NCBI GenBank assembly: GCA_958295955.1
Contig: OY282420.1
Location: forward strand, 3,920,435-3,984,434
Length of the DNA stretch: 64,000 nucleotides
Direction of reading: 5' to 3'
Source of the DNA: an uncultured Bryobacterales bacterium
Lineage (GTDB): Bacteria; Acidobacteriota; Terriglobia; Bryobacterales; UBA6623
Of this stretch, positions 1 through 9,649 are shown piece by piece (the first letter of the stretch is position 1; each line of letters begins with the position of its first letter). The translations under genes were made by a program, and so were the position numbers. The notes under the pieces were generated by a model. That model searched no databases. It saw only the letters and a program-made list of their open reading frames with translations, and was not told the DNA's origin.

Positions 1-2
1 AG

Positions 3-237
3 CAGCCCGCGGCAAAAGTCACGCAGGCGGCGTTACGCGCCCGGGAGCGATACGGTATCGGGCGAGATCTCAAGAGATTCGGCGCCGCGCATTCTGCCCG
101 GTAGGCAAGCAGGGGCGCGCAACCCCTCGGGCGGCGCCGCTGCGCGGACCGGAAAGACGGTCGGGGACGATCTCCCGGATCGCCTCCCTGCTCACTTCTC
201 GCCGAGCGGCCGCAGGAGCCCGCCGCGCCGCCCGCGG
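3..237 (-). repeat. Interspersed intergenic repeat, copy A
   Basis: Three blocks of this 235-base stretch recur in the same order at 26068-26254: 3-41, 113-140 and 203-236, each nearly identical. The spacing differs, with about 45 more bases here between the second and third blocks. It begins within a few bases of the stop of the Nudix gene, as copy B follows the stop of its neighbour, so both copies are downstream elements of minus-strand genes. The second block has the self-complementary core GGCGCC. Its function is unknown. It could be a decayed multicopy gene, a small mobile repeat or a 3' RNA structure. Confidence 0.7.
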
Positions 238-241
238 ACTT

Positions 242-682
242 TCACCACGGACTGCCGGCGCTCGGCCCGATTACGGGGTTGCAGGCATTTTGCAGCACTT
301 TCCGCTCGGTGTTGTGGGTCAGCCGCTCGAGAGCGGCCTGGGGTTCGAGCCACTCGACGGCGCGCACTTCGCCGGATGGTTGGAACTCGCCTTCACGGAG
401 CGCAACCATTTCAAAGAAGACGACGATCTTGGGCGCGTTGTCCACAAGATAATAGACGGCATCCGCGAACCCTGAAATTGCGGCTGCGCAACCGGTTTCT
501 TCCAGGACTTCGCGAAGGGCGGCGGCCTGCCACGTCTCGCCGGCGTCGAGCTTGCCCTTGGGCAGGCAGCATTCATTCGGCCGATGACGGTTGCGCCGGA
601 CCACCGCCACTTCCCGTTTGTCCGTACTGCGCCAGACGACGCCGCCGGCTGCGCGGATCAAGCGGTTGGAAGTCGCGGGCAT
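242..682 (-). CDS. Nudix hydrolase (MutT/Ap6A-hydrolase type)
   Basis: This 146-residue protein has a complete Nudix box at about residues 42-64: G, then E five residues on, then REVLEETG. That motif binds the divalent metal and hydrolyses a nucleoside diphosphate linked to another group. The N-terminal AAGGVVW strand and length fit the small MutT / diadenosine polyphosphate hydrolase group. The substrate cannot be read from sequence. The start lies four bases after the gpmI stop, so the two are probably co-transcribed. A repeat element begins directly after its stop codon. Confidence 0.88.
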   Translation of the reverse strand: MPATSNRLIRAAGGVVWRSTDKREVAVVRRNRHRPNECCLPKGKLDAGETWQAAALREVLEETGCAAAISGFADAVYYLVDNAPKIVVFFEMVALREGEFQPSGEVRAVEWLEPQAALERLTHNTERKVLQNACNPVIGPSAGSPW

Positions 683-686
683 TGCC

Positions 687-2240
687 TCAGCGGCTCCCGC
701 CGGCTGCCGTGCTGCGCAGATCTCGGCCGGTCATCTCGGACGGCTTTTCGATGCCGAGACAGCCGAGGATGGTCGGCGCGATGTCGCGCAGCGATCCGCC
801 CGAATGCAACTCTCCCCGGAACTCGCTCGCCAGGATGAACGGCACGGGGAAGGTCGTGTGGTAGGTGTGCGGCTCGCCCGTCGCCGGGTCGATCAGCAAG
901 TCGGCGTTGCCGTGGTCGGCGGTAACGATCCATTGTCCGCCCGTGCGCTTGAGCGCGGCTTCGATGCGCTCCAAACAGCCGTCCACCGTTTCGCAAGCCT
1001 TGACGGCGGCGGGGATAACGCCGGTGTGTCCCACCATGTCGCCGTTCGCGAAGTTGACCACAATCAGATCGAATGCTCCGCTCTCGATCCCCCGGACAAC
1101 GATGCCGCACACCTCCGCGGCGCTCATTTCCGGCTGGAGATCGTATGTGGCGACCTTGGGCGAGGGCGCCATCTCGCGCTCCTCGCCGTCGTAGGGTTTC
1201 TCCCGGCCGCCGTTGAAGAAATAGGTCACGTGCGGATATTTTTCGGTTTCCGCGGCGCGCAGGTTGAGCAGTCCCTCGCCGGCGCAGATTTCGCCGAGAG
1301 TCCTGTCCGGGAACTCCGGCGGGAGTACGATCGGGTACGCGTAATTCCTGTCGTACTCGGTCATGGTGACGTAGTGCAGGTTTTGCCGCCTTGCGGGATT
1401 GCCGGGCAGAGGGGTTGCCGGGTCGTTGAGCGCCAGCGTCATCTGGCGCGCGCGGTCGGCGCGGAAATTGAAGAAAACGACGGCGTCGCCGTCGCGCACC
1501 GCGCCCGCGGGCCGGCCGTCGGAATCGACGATGACGACGGGCTCGACGAACTCGTCGGTGATCCCCGCCGCGTAGGAAGCCCGCACCGCGGCCGCGGGGT
1601 CGGCGGCGCGCGCGCCTTCTCCCAGGACAATCGCGCGGTAAGCCTTTTCCACGCGCTGCAGGCGGTTGTCGCGGTCCATGGCGTAATAGCGACCGCTGAC
1701 GGAGGCGATCTTGCCGGCGCCCAAAGCGGTCATCCGCGCCTGCAATCGCTCGATGAAGCCGGCGCCGCTTGCGGGCGGCGTGTCGCGGCCGTCGGTAAAG
1801 CAGTGGACATAGACGTTCGCCACGCTTTCGCGTTTCGCCATCTCCAGTAGGGCGAACAGGTGGCTCAATTGCGCATGGACGCCGCCGTCGCTGACGAGCC
1901 CGAGCAAGTGCAGGCTGCGGGAGCGGGCGCGCGCCATCGCTTGCTGCAGCACGGGGTTGTCAAAGATCGCTGCGGAGGCGATCGCCTCGTCGATGCGGGT
2001 GATGTCCATTTGCACGATGCGTCCCGCTCCGATGTTGAGGTGGCCGACTTCGCTGTTGCCCATCTGGCCGTCGGGCAGGCCGACGAAGGGGCCGTCCGTG
2101 CGCAGCAGCGTGTGCGGATAGGCGGCCCAAAGGCGGTCGAAATTGGGCGTGCGGGCCATCGCTACCGCATTGTTCAGCGGACTCGGGTTATGCCCCCAGC
2201 CGTCCATGATGGTCAGGACGATGGGTTTTTTAGCAGACAT
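687..2240 (-). CDS. gpmI: 2,3-bisphosphoglycerate-independent phosphoglycerate mutase
   Basis: It interconverts 3- and 2-phosphoglycerate in glycolysis and gluconeogenesis, using two Mn ions and a phosphoserine. The 517 residues match the usual family length of about 510. The metal aspartate is in MDGWG (D13) and the catalytic serine in GNSEVGHLN (S63). TADHGN and HTYHT near the C-terminus are also typical. The frame is open well upstream, but the ATG at 2240 places MSAKKPIVLT exactly where the family begins. A Nudix gene follows four bases later. The divergent neighbour is a Gfo/Idh oxidoreductase. Confidence 0.95.
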   Translation of the reverse strand: MSAKKPIVLTIMDGWGHNPSPLNNAVAMARTPNFDRLWAAYPHTLLRTDGPFVGLPDGQMGNSEVGHLNIGAGRIVQMDITRIDEAIASAAIFDNPVLQQAMARARSRSLHLLGLVSDGGVHAQLSHLFALLEMAKRESVANVYVHCFTDGRDTPPASGAGFIERLQARMTALGAGKIASVSGRYYAMDRDNRLQRVEKAYRAIVLGEGARAADPAAAVRASYAAGITDEFVEPVVIVDSDGRPAGAVRDGDAVVFFNFRADRARQMTLALNDPATPLPGNPARRQNLHYVTMTEYDRNYAYPIVLPPEFPDRTLGEICAGEGLLNLRAAETEKYPHVTYFFNGGREKPYDGEEREMAPSPKVATYDLQPEMSAAEVCGIVVRGIESGAFDLIVVNFANGDMVGHTGVIPAAVKACETVDGCLERIEAALKRTGGQWIVTADHGNADLLIDPATGEPHTYHTTFPVPFILASEFRGELHSGGSLRDIAPTILGCLGIEKPSEMTGRDLRSTAAGGSR

Positions 2241-2256
2241 GGCGGGGTGTATCCTG

Positions 2257-2265
2257 ATTATCCCA
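2257..2265 (-). promoter_or_regulatory. Extended -10 promoter element for gpmI
   Basis: Reading the minus strand, TGGGATAAT (TGn followed by GATAAT, five of six matches to TATAAT) ends 16 bases before the gpmI ATG. A start of transcription about seven bases further on would leave a leader of roughly ten bases with no clear Shine-Dalgarno. No good -35 was found. The call rests on sequence alone. Confidence 0.35.
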
Positions 2266-2348
2266 GAGCGGTTGCCGCCGAACGCCTCGGCCGGGACGCG
2301 GAAGAGGCGCCGCCGGCCGGCGCCCGGCTCGACGGGGCCGGATTTGCG

Positions 2349-3539
2349 ATGAACGACAAACCGCCCAATCCGGTTATCGCCAAGCTGGGCCGCCGCCTGC
2401 GCCTCGGCGTTGTCGGGGGCGGTCCGCAGTCGGTAATCGGCGAGGTGCATCGCATCGCCGCCCGGATGGACGGCCGCTATGAGCTTGCCGCCTCCATCCT
2501 GTCTTCCGACCCCGATCGCTCGCGGGCCGCTGGAGCGGCGATCGGCATTGCCGCCGGGCGGACGTACGGCTCAGTGGACGAAATGCTCGAGCGCGAAGGC
2601 GAGCGCGAAGACGGCATCGAAGTGCTGGCGGTGATGACTCCCAACAATCTGCACTATCCGGCCTGCCGCGCGGCTCTCGAGCGCGGGCTCGACGTGATCT
2701 GCGACAAGCCGTTGACGACCAGTCTGGCCGACGCTCTCGACCTCGTTGTCCGCACGCGCCGGGCGGAACGGGTTTTTTGCGTGACGTACAACTACAGCGG
2801 GTATCCGCTTGTCCGCCAGGCGCGGGCGATGGTGAGCGCGGGAGAGTTGGGCGCAATCCGTCTGGTGCAGTTGGAGTACATTCAGGGCCACCTCGCGACC
2901 GCGGTCGAGCGGATGCAATCCGATCGACGATGGCGGTTCGATCCGCAGCAATCCGGGCCGTCCCTGGTGGCCTGCGATATCGGCGTCCACGCGTACCAGT
3001 TGGGCGCGTTCGTGACGGGGCTGGAGCCCGTAAAGCTGTGCGCCGATCTGGGGGCGCTGGTTCCCGGCCGCGAGGCCGACGATTACGCTTCCGTGCTGTT
3101 GCATTACGCCGGCGGCGCGCGCGGGGTCTTGCTGATGACTCAGGCGGCGGCGGGGGCCGAGCATGGCTTGCGCATCCGCGTCCACGGCGAAAAGGGCGGC
3201 CTCGAATGGCGCCAAGAGCAGCCCAATTATTTGCGCTTCAGTCCGTTGGACAAGCCGGCGCAAATTTTCACGCGGCGCGGACCGGGCCTCCACGCCGCGG
3301 CCGAGCGCGGCACGCGCTCCGGCATCGGTCACCCGGAGGGCTACCACGAGGCGTTCGCCAATCTTTACAGCGAGGCGGCCGAAGCGATTGCCGCCCGGCG
3401 GAGCGGACAGGGCGCCGGCCGGGATACGCTGCCCTTTCCGACGGTCGAGGACGGCGCGCGCGGCATGAGGTTTGTCGAGGCGGTGGTTGCATCCGGCCGC
3501 GGCGGAAGCGCCTGGATCGATTGCGGCCTGGAGCTATAG
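2349..3539 (+). CDS. Gfo/Idh/MocA family oxidoreductase
   Basis: This 396-residue NAD(P)-dependent dehydrogenase probably acts on a sugar or inositol derivative. The N-terminal Rossmann fold carries GVVGGGPQ near residue 19, and the catalytic lysine motif appears as CDKP near residue 119 (EKP in most relatives). The C-terminal half is the mixed alpha/beta substrate domain. The open frame extends upstream but only as a mirror of gpmI. The ATG at 2349 is the first start after the divergent gene. The sugar isomerase-like gene that converges on it at 3680 suggests a shared role in carbohydrate use, which is inference only. Confidence 0.85.
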   Translation: MNDKPPNPVIAKLGRRLRLGVVGGGPQSVIGEVHRIAARMDGRYELAASILSSDPDRSRAAGAAIGIAAGRTYGSVDEMLEREGEREDGIEVLAVMTPNNLHYPACRAALERGLDVICDKPLTTSLADALDLVVRTRRAERVFCVTYNYSGYPLVRQARAMVSAGELGAIRLVQLEYIQGHLATAVERMQSDRRWRFDPQQSGPSLVACDIGVHAYQLGAFVTGLEPVKLCADLGALVPGREADDYASVLLHYAGGARGVLLMTQAAAGAEHGLRIRVHGEKGGLEWRQEQPNYLRFSPLDKPAQIFTRRGPGLHAAAERGTRSGIGHPEGYHEAFANLYSEAAEAIAARRSGQGAGRDTLPFPTVEDGARGMRFVEAVVASGRGGSAWIDCGLEL

Positions 3540-3679
3540 CAGTCCGCGGCGCATGCCGCCCAATCCCGGTTAATCCCACGTTGTCCCATTTACCCGACTC
3601 GGGCCCAAAGCAGGCGTCCTTGATGGTCCCAGAGCGGGCGGCCTCGCGCGGCGGCAGCGCCGCCCCGAGCAGCAGCCGC

Positions 3680-4684
3680 TCAGCCCTTGTTGCCCAACAT
3701 GCGGTCCAGGGCGTCCGCCGTCTGGTAGATCAGCGCTTCGGGATAGTGTTCGAAAGGATGGAAATACTCGAACGTCAGGTAGCCCCGATAGCCAACCCGG
3801 TCGAGCGCCGCGATGACCGCCGGCCAGTCCGTCGTGCCGTCGAGCAGCGTGCGGAAGGTGTGTAGGTTGAACTCCTGCGTCCGCTTGTCCCACTCCTTGA
3901 AGTGGATGTTGCGAATGCGTTTCCCCAAGATGGGGATCCAATGGTGGGGGAACTGATAGTGCATGATGTTCCCCGTGTCGAAATGGACGTTGACCGCAGC
4001 GCTGCCGAAGCTGTCGACGAATGCGGCGATCTCTTGCGGGCTGAACAGGTAGCCGTTGGCGAAGATGTTCTCGACGTTGAGCGACACGCCGGCTTTTTCG
4101 GCCGCCGGAATCAGGCGGCGAACCGCTTCGCGGGCGCGGCGGTCGCAGACGTCGTTGGGCACGGGGTCGAAGCCTTCGATCCAGGGGACGTAAACCGCGC
4201 CCGGCACGACGAGCAAATTTTCGGTTTGCACGAGCGCCGCGGCTTCGATCATGCGGCCGGCCAGTTCGATGCCTTTCTCCCGGCGCGCGGGGTCGTTGTG
4301 GGTCATTGAATAGGGCCAGAAAAGGAACGAGCACAACCCGCTGATTTCGATTCCGATTTCGTCGGCCAACGTCCTGACCGAGCGCAGCTCGTCGTCCGTC
4401 GACTCGGCGGAAAATTCGCCCTCCAGATTGAAGTTGGGCTCGACGGCGTCGAAGCCGGCGTCCTTGGCGATCTGGAGGCATTCGCGCAGCGTCCACTTGT
4501 CGGGGTAGGGGAATGCCCACAGGTTGATCGACTTTTTCATGTCGTAGCGCTTGCGCGCCTGCTGCGGTCGGGGCGCCGCCGCGGGCTGCGCGGCGAACCC
4601 CTGACGCGCCGTAAACGCCGCGCCGAATGCCGCCGAATAGGCGAGCAACTCGCGTCGTCCGGGGTAGCTGCCGCGTCGGGTCAC
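3680..4684 (-). CDS. Sugar phosphate isomerase/epimerase-like TIM-barrel protein, exported
   Basis: The 334-residue protein has an N-terminal twin-arginine-type leader (GRRELLAYSAAFGAAF) followed by an AP-endonuclease-2-like TIM barrel. The likely metal ligands are visible: E in NVENIF, D in HFDTGN, H in RNIHFKEW and E in YLTFEYF. This set fits xylose-isomerase-like epimerases and isomerases. The substrate is not predictable. An internal ATG at 4540 would give a cytoplasmic version starting at MKKSINLW, but the preceding hydrophobic leader is well formed, so the longer start is preferred. It converges with the Gfo/Idh gene. Confidence 0.8.
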   Translation of the reverse strand: MTRRGSYPGRRELLAYSAAFGAAFTARQGFAAQPAAAPRPQQARKRYDMKKSINLWAFPYPDKWTLRECLQIAKDAGFDAVEPNFNLEGEFSAESTDDELRSVRTLADEIGIEISGLCSFLFWPYSMTHNDPARREKGIELAGRMIEAAALVQTENLLVVPGAVYVPWIEGFDPVPNDVCDRRAREAVRRLIPAAEKAGVSLNVENIFANGYLFSPQEIAAFVDSFGSAAVNVHFDTGNIMHYQFPHHWIPILGKRIRNIHFKEWDKRTQEFNLHTFRTLLDGTTDWPAVIAALDRVGYRGYLTFEYFHPFEHYPEALIYQTADALDRMLGNKG

Positions 4685-4772
4685 GATGTAAGTGTATCTT
4701 GCCGCGCGGAGTCGGTTTTGCGCCGGCTCTTCAGCCGCGCGGCGGATTCAGGGAATCGATCCGGCAGAAGGC

Positions 4773-5384
4773 TCAGTCGATCGAGCGCAGATAGCTGTCG
4801 AGCTTGCCGGCTAACTCGCCGATGCTTTGGTCGGCGGCTTGGCTCAGTCCGCTGACGACCGCCCGCACGTCGCCGCTCGTTACCGGCCCCGTCTTGGCCG
4901 CGGCAGCCGACCAGACGACCTTCGCGCTTGCGCTGTCGACCAGTTCCAGAGAAATTTCGACCGCTGCGGAGACCGGCGAATCGTAGTCTATTTCTTCCAA
5001 TCTCTCGATGCTGCCGCGCAGGATGTAGTCGCCCTTCGAGCGGCCGTCGAAGAGTGTCAGGCCGGCGAAGCTGCCCCGCGCCAGAAGCTGCTTGATCAGG
5101 GCATCGACGATTTCAGTCCGCGGGTTCTGCGCCCATTTGTGGTACTCGTAAAACCCGACTTCCTCGCGCGACTCGCGATAGACGATGCGGTCGCGGTCGA
5201 CAACTCCGGCCGCCCGGAACGGCATCACGACAGCGGAGAACCGGAGACGCTGCGGAGCGGGCGCCGGGGCTGCGAGATCGAGGGTGTAGTAGCGGGTAGC
5301 GGGTATCTTTCCGCCGCCGCAGCCCGACAGCGCCAGCAGCGCCCCGACCCCGAGGAACAGGCGTAAATTGCTGACGGAAAGCAT
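4773..5384 (-). CDS. ABC-type transport auxiliary lipoprotein (PqiC/DUF330-like)
   Basis: This 203-residue lipoprotein has a lipobox LSGC with the lipidated cysteine at residue 22, followed by ATRYYTLDL, the characteristic first strand of the ABC_trans_aux family. Relatives such as PqiC partner with MCE-domain (MlaD/PqiB) systems that move lipids between membranes. No MCE or permease gene is adjacent, so the partner must lie elsewhere. The stop of this gene is 88 bases from the start of the isomerase-like gene, in the same direction. Confidence 0.72.
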   Translation of the reverse strand: MLSVSNLRLFLGVGALLALSGCGGGKIPATRYYTLDLAAPAPAPQRLRFSAVVMPFRAAGVVDRDRIVYRESREEVGFYEYHKWAQNPRTEIVDALIKQLLARGSFAGLTLFDGRSKGDYILRGSIERLEEIDYDSPVSAAVEISLELVDSASAKVVWSAAAAKTGPVTSGDVRAVVSGLSQAADQSIGELAGKLDSYLRSID

Positions 5385-5567
5385 GTTAGTCGGAAGGCCG
5401 ATTCCTATTATGAACGATGTTGCGTTGCGCTGTCAGCAGCGCGGCCCCAAGCGTTCGCTGCCGCCGGGCGGCAAGCTCTGCCGGCGCGACAGGGGTGAAA
5501 GACAAGAGCCGCGCGAATTTCCGTGACCATTTCGGCGCCCGGGCATCCGCCTGTCCGCTCAGCCGAC

Positions 5568-6254
5568 TCAACCTCCCGGCATCGCGCTTGCCGTATCGGA
5601 GGGGGCTTCCGGTTCGCGCGCCTTGGCCTCGGCTTCGAGCAGCGCGAGCCTTTCGTTGAGATTGGCCATCGTCTGGCCGACGGGGTCCGGCAGTTGGCCG
5701 TGCTCGAGCATCTGCCACTCGTCCGCGGTCATGGCTACGCCTTTCACCGCCACGACCCGCCCCGGAATGCCGACCACGGTCGAGTGCGCGGGCGCCGCCT
5801 TGACGACGACCGATCCTGCTCCGACCTTGACCCATTCGCCGAGCTCGATGTTGCCCAGGACCTTGGCCCCCGATCCGATGACGACGTGATTCCCCAGCGT
5901 CGGGTGCCGCTTTTCCTTTTCGTGGCCTGTCCCGCCGAGCGTGACGCCCTGGTAGAGCAGCACGTCGTCGCCGATGACGGCGGTTTCGCCGATGACGACG
6001 CCCATGCCGTGGTCGATGAAGAAACGGCGGCCGATGCGGGCGCCCGGATGGATTTCGATCCCCGTCATCCAGCGAGCGAAGTGGGAGAGCAGCCGGGAGA
6101 CGACGTAGAGGCCATTGCCGTAAAGCCGATGCGAGACGCGGTGGATCAGGATCGCATGCACTCCCGGGTAGCAAAGCAAGACCTCCAGCGTGCTCTTGGC
6201 CGCCGGGTCGTGCTTGAAGACGGCTTGCACCTGTTCTCGAATACCGCTGAACAT
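5568..6254 (-). CDS. cysE: Serine O-acetyltransferase
   Basis: It acetylates L-serine with acetyl-CoA, the first step of cysteine synthesis. The 228-residue protein has an N-terminal helical part (HRVSHRLY) and then a left-handed beta-helix of hexapeptide repeats, including [10 protein letters not shown] and GVTLGGTG, as in CysE/EpsC. The C-terminal tail is the regulatory region in relatives. The start at 6254 overlaps the radical SAM stop by one base (TGATG), which fixes the start and implies translational coupling. Longer in-frame starts upstream lie inside that gene. Confidence 0.92.
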   Translation of the reverse strand: MFSGIREQVQAVFKHDPAAKSTLEVLLCYPGVHAILIHRVSHRLYGNGLYVVSRLLSHFARWMTGIEIHPGARIGRRFFIDHGMGVVIGETAVIGDDVLLYQGVTLGGTGHEKEKRHPTLGNHVVIGSGAKVLGNIELGEWVKVGAGSVVVKAAPAHSTVVGIPGRVVAVKGVAMTADEWQMLEHGQLPDPVGQTMANLNERLALLEAEAKAREPEAPSDTASAMPGG

Positions 6255-7540
6255 CACTGTCTCCGGGATAACCGGTCCGGGGAGAAACGCCGCGCCCCTG
6301 CCGCGCAAGCTACCTGCGCCAAGCGGCCGGCGCTGTAGATCGTCGAGGCGTAGTGTCCGCATTCGTGCGTGCAGAAACAGCCGTCGGCGGCCTCGTCCGC
6401 GATCTTGCAGGCTTTTTCAGTAAACCACAGCTTGGGGAAGTCGTAGCCCGCGTCCCGCAGGTTTCCCAGCGGCGAGTTCTTGATCTCGCACTCCGTCACG
6501 TCGCCGTTGCTGTAAATGACGCAGGCCAAGCGTCCGGAAACGCAGGAGAACTGCGGGCGCTGCGTAACGGCGGTTTTTTCGACGCTTGTCCGCACGCGCC
6601 GATCGAGGGCGTGGTTGGCGGCGCCGAATGCTCCGCGGCGAAACGCCCCGGAGCGGTAGTCGCTCGCGACCTGCTCGGCGAGGCGGCGGTAGATGCCGGG
6701 GTCCACTTCCGTTTGCGCGGGGTCGAGGGGATTGCCGCGGCAATAGTTGTACGCGGCGCCGTCGGGGTCGAAGCGGCGCTTCAACTCATTGTGGATGCGC
6801 AGAATGTCGTGCTGGTTGTCTTTCATGACGGTCGTCAGCGTATGCAGGATCAGATGCGGAAAGCGTTCCCGCAGCGGCCGGACGGCTTCATAGGTTTCCA
6901 GCAGCTTGCGGAAGGCTCCCGCTTTGCCTCTGATGCGGTCGTGCGCTTGCGCATCGACGTGGTCGACGCTGAGATTGAGATGAAAACGCATCGACGGCGC
7001 GCCTTCGAGAACCGCTTCGAGCGTTTCCCTGACGCGCCGGGTATGCTGCCCGTTGGTGGGGACATAGACGTTGGCGGCGCGGTTGGCTTTGTAGGCCGCC
7101 AGCAGAATCTCCGCCAGATCGGGCCTGAGAAACGGCTCGCCGCCGCCGATGAACAAGTTGTAGATTTCACCCATCGAGGCCAATGTCTTCTCGAATTCGG
7201 CCGGAGTGAAATCGCGGTTCGGTCGGGGATTGAGTTCGTCCCAGTAGTAGCAGTGGATGCACTGCTCGTCGCATTTCGTCGTGACGTAGAGCGTGACGAA
7301 CGGGGGCGTGATGCGCCTGCCGAAGGCCGTGCGCGCCTTGACCCCGATGAAATGACGCAAGAAGCTTCTGCCGGCGGTAGGGTTCGTCAACTTGAAGCGC
7401 CGCGGCGGCGGCGTCCTTCCCAAACCATAGCAGGCGAGTCCGCGCGCCGCGAGTCGATAGGGGCGATTGCCGGACTTCGCCGTCGGCGCGGCGGCGGTTT
7501 CGCAACTTGCCTCCGGGCATTCCAAAACATTAAAACCCAT
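6254..7540 (-). CDS. Radical SAM protein with C-terminal SPASM-like cysteines
   Basis: This 428-residue enzyme has the iron-sulfur motif CDEQCIHC (C90, C94, C97), a GGGEPF glycine-rich SAM motif, and a C-terminal cluster of cysteines (SCVSG, CEIKN and a [10 protein letters not shown] group) resembling an auxiliary-cluster SPASM region. That architecture is used in peptide and other radical modifications, but the substrate is unknown. The ATG at 7540 is chosen; an upstream start at 7582 exists. Its stop overlaps the cysE start by one base, linking it to sulfur or cysteine metabolism by context. It is divergent from the E1-alpha gene 67 bases away. Confidence 0.8.
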   Translation of the reverse strand: MGFNVLECPEASCETAAAPTAKSGNRPYRLAARGLACYGLGRTPPPRRFKLTNPTAGRSFLRHFIGVKARTAFGRRITPPFVTLYVTTKCDEQCIHCYYWDELNPRPNRDFTPAEFEKTLASMGEIYNLFIGGGEPFLRPDLAEILLAAYKANRAANVYVPTNGQHTRRVRETLEAVLEGAPSMRFHLNLSVDHVDAQAHDRIRGKAGAFRKLLETYEAVRPLRERFPHLILHTLTTVMKDNQHDILRIHNELKRRFDPDGAAYNYCRGNPLDPAQTEVDPGIYRRLAEQVASDYRSGAFRRGAFGAANHALDRRVRTSVEKTAVTQRPQFSCVSGRLACVIYSNGDVTECEIKNSPLGNLRDAGYDFPKLWFTEKACKIADEAADGCFCTHECGHYASTIYSAGRLAQVACAAGARRFSPDRLSRRQ

Positions 7541-7607
7541 GAATGTTTTGATCCTGCCTTCTCTTGCGCCGCGGACTTGCAAACTGTTCGGTCATGTTAT
7601 ATCGTGC

Positions 7608-8645
7608 ATGGATGGTATGGGCGCATTAGCTGCCGCACTTCCCGCCACGGAGATCGATCTTGATCTCGCTCGAACGCTGCTGTATCACATGGTGATGATG
7701 CGGGAGTTGGAAGACCGCATCGAGACCAAGCTGTACCGGCAGGGAAAAGTTCTCGGCGGTTGTTATACCGGGCGTGGCCAGGAAGCGATATCGGTTGGAA
7801 GCGCAATCCTTTCGCAGCCCGGCGACTGGTTGACGCCGTCGCACCGCGACATGGGCGCCTTGCTCATTCGCGGAATCGCTCCGAAAGAAATTCTGGCGCA
7901 GTACATGGGCCGCGCCGGAGGCCTGACGCGCGGGCGCGACGGCAACATGCATATGGGCTGCGCCAAGCGCCATTGCGTGCCGATCATCTCGTCGATCGGC
8001 GCCAGCGTTCCCGTTGCCGGAGGGCTGGCGCTGGCGATGAAATACCGCGGCGAGTCGAACGTCGTCTTCAATTACTTCGGCGACGGCGCGACCAGCCGCG
8101 GCGATTGGCACGAAGGGCTCAACATGGCCGCGGTGATGGACCTGCCGATCGTCTATCTGTGCAACAACAATCAATACGCTTACTCGACTCCGCTCGACAG
8201 GCAAATGAACATCGATGACGTGGTCGAGCGGGCGCCGGGCTACGGACTGCCGGCGGAAATCGTATCCGGCAACGATGTCCTCGCGGTTTTCAAGGCGACG
8301 CGGCGGGCGTTGGAACACGTGCGCGGCGGCAACGGACCGTACCTCATCGAGTGCAAGACATTCCGTATGAGCGGGCATTCCGCGCACGACCGGGCCGAGT
8401 ACGTTCCCGGTATGCTGCGCGAAGAGTGGTCGCGGAAAGACCCGGTCCTGATGCTGCAGAAGTACATGGTGGACCGGGAGTGGGCGACGGAGCAGGACTT
8501 CAAGCAGATCCGCAAGGGCGTGCTCGATGAGATCGACAACGCCGTCGAGTGGGCGCTCGCCCAACCGTTTCCCGATCCCTCCACGCTCGAGGACGACGTT
8601 TACGAAACCGCGCCGTCCGGCGGGCGGCTCCGCTCGGCGCCGTGA
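7608..8645 (+). CDS. pdhA: 2-oxo acid (pyruvate-type) dehydrogenase E1 component, alpha subunit
   Basis: This is the thiamine-diphosphate-dependent decarboxylase subunit of a 2-oxo acid dehydrogenase complex. The 345 residues contain the TPP motif GDGATSRGDWHEG followed about 25 residues later by CNNNQYAYSTP, and the phosphorylation-loop region RMSGHSAHDRAEY. Length and motifs fit pyruvate or acetoin dehydrogenase E1 alpha. ATG 7608 or 7617 could be the start; a -10-like TGTTATATC lies only four bases before 7608. The beta subunit follows directly. No E2 or E3 gene is in the window. Confidence 0.9.
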   Translation: MDGMGALAAALPATEIDLDLARTLLYHMVMMRELEDRIETKLYRQGKVLGGCYTGRGQEAISVGSAILSQPGDWLTPSHRDMGALLIRGIAPKEILAQYMGRAGGLTRGRDGNMHMGCAKRHCVPIISSIGASVPVAGGLALAMKYRGESNVVFNYFGDGATSRGDWHEGLNMAAVMDLPIVYLCNNNQYAYSTPLDRQMNIDDVVERAPGYGLPAEIVSGNDVLAVFKATRRALEHVRGGNGPYLIECKTFRMSGHSAHDRAEYVPGMLREEWSRKDPVLMLQKYMVDREWATEQDFKQIRKGVLDEIDNAVEWALAQPFPDPSTLEDDVYETAPSGGRLRSAP

Positions 8646-8653
8646 GTGCAGGC

Positions 8654-9628
8654 ATGACGGAAACCACCTACGTACAAGCGATTCGCGCCGGCATCTGGGA
8701 AGAGATGGAGCGCGACCCGAACGTCTTCGTCATGGGTGAAGACATCGCCGAATACGGCGGGGCGTTCAAGGTCACCGCGGGCATGCTGGAGCGCTTCGGC
8801 GAGAAACGCGTGGTGGATACTCCGCTGTCCGAATCGGCCATCGTGGGCGCGGGAACGGGAGCGGCGATCAATGGTCTGCGGCCGGTGCTCGAAATGCAGT
8901 TCGCCGATTTCATGGCCTGCGGCTTCGATCAGATCACGAACTTCGCCGCCAAGTGCCGCTATCGCTGGGGGCAGCAGATTCCGATGGTGATCCGCGCGCC
9001 CGCCGGCGGAAACATCCACGGCGGCCCGTTCCATTCGCAAAACGTCGAGATGCCCTACGTACACACGCCGGGACTGAAGGTTGTGCAGCCGGCGACCGCG
9101 TATGACGCCAAGGGACTGCTCAAGGCGTCGATCCGCGATAACGACCCGGTGATTTTCCTGGAGCACAAGTACCTGTACCGCTCGGTCAAGGAGCGTCTGC
9201 CGGCGGGAGACTACACGGTCCCGCTGGGCAAGGCGAAAGTCCGGCGCGAAGGAAACGACCTCTCGATCGTCGCCTATGGCTGGATGGTGCATACCGCGCT
9301 CGACGCGGCTGCGCAACTGGCCGCCGAGGGAATCGATATGGAGGTGCTCGATCTGCGGACGCTGGCGCCTCTCGACCGCGAAGCGGTCCTGGCCACGGTG
9401 CGCAAAACCAACAAGGTCATTTTTTTGCACGAAGACACCTTGACCGGCGGCCTCGGAGGGGAACTCGCCGGCATTGTCGGCGAGCACGCCTTCGAGTATC
9501 TCGACGGCCCCATGGTGCGCATCGCAGCGCCGGACACCCCGGTTCCGTTCAGCGAAACGCTGGAGAAGGCGTTCCTGCCCACAGTGGACGAAGTGATCGA
9601 GCAGGCGCGCAACCTGCACCGCTACTGA
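8654..9628 (+). CDS. pdhB: 2-oxo acid (pyruvate-type) dehydrogenase E1 component, beta subunit
   Basis: The 324-residue beta subunit pairs with the preceding alpha subunit to form the E1 heterotetramer. Family marks are MGEDIAEYGGAF near the N-terminus, DTPLSESAIVG, the HSQNVEM segment and the C-terminal GGLGGELAG / APDTPVPFS transketolase domain. ATG 8654 gives the standard N-terminus. A GTG at 8642 overlaps the alpha-subunit stop as GTGA and would add four residues. The pair is clearly co-translated, and the next gene converges on it. Confidence 0.92.
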   Translation: MTETTYVQAIRAGIWEEMERDPNVFVMGEDIAEYGGAFKVTAGMLERFGEKRVVDTPLSESAIVGAGTGAAINGLRPVLEMQFADFMACGFDQITNFAAKCRYRWGQQIPMVIRAPAGGNIHGGPFHSQNVEMPYVHTPGLKVVQPATAYDAKGLLKASIRDNDPVIFLEHKYLYRSVKERLPAGDYTVPLGKAKVRREGNDLSIVAYGWMVHTALDAAAQLAAEGIDMEVLDLRTLAPLDREAVLATVRKTNKVIFLHEDTLTGGLGGELAGIVGEHAFEYLDGPMVRIAAPDTPVPFSETLEKAFLPTVDEVIEQARNLHRY

Positions 9629-9649
9629 TGCGCGGCGTCTTCGCGCGCC

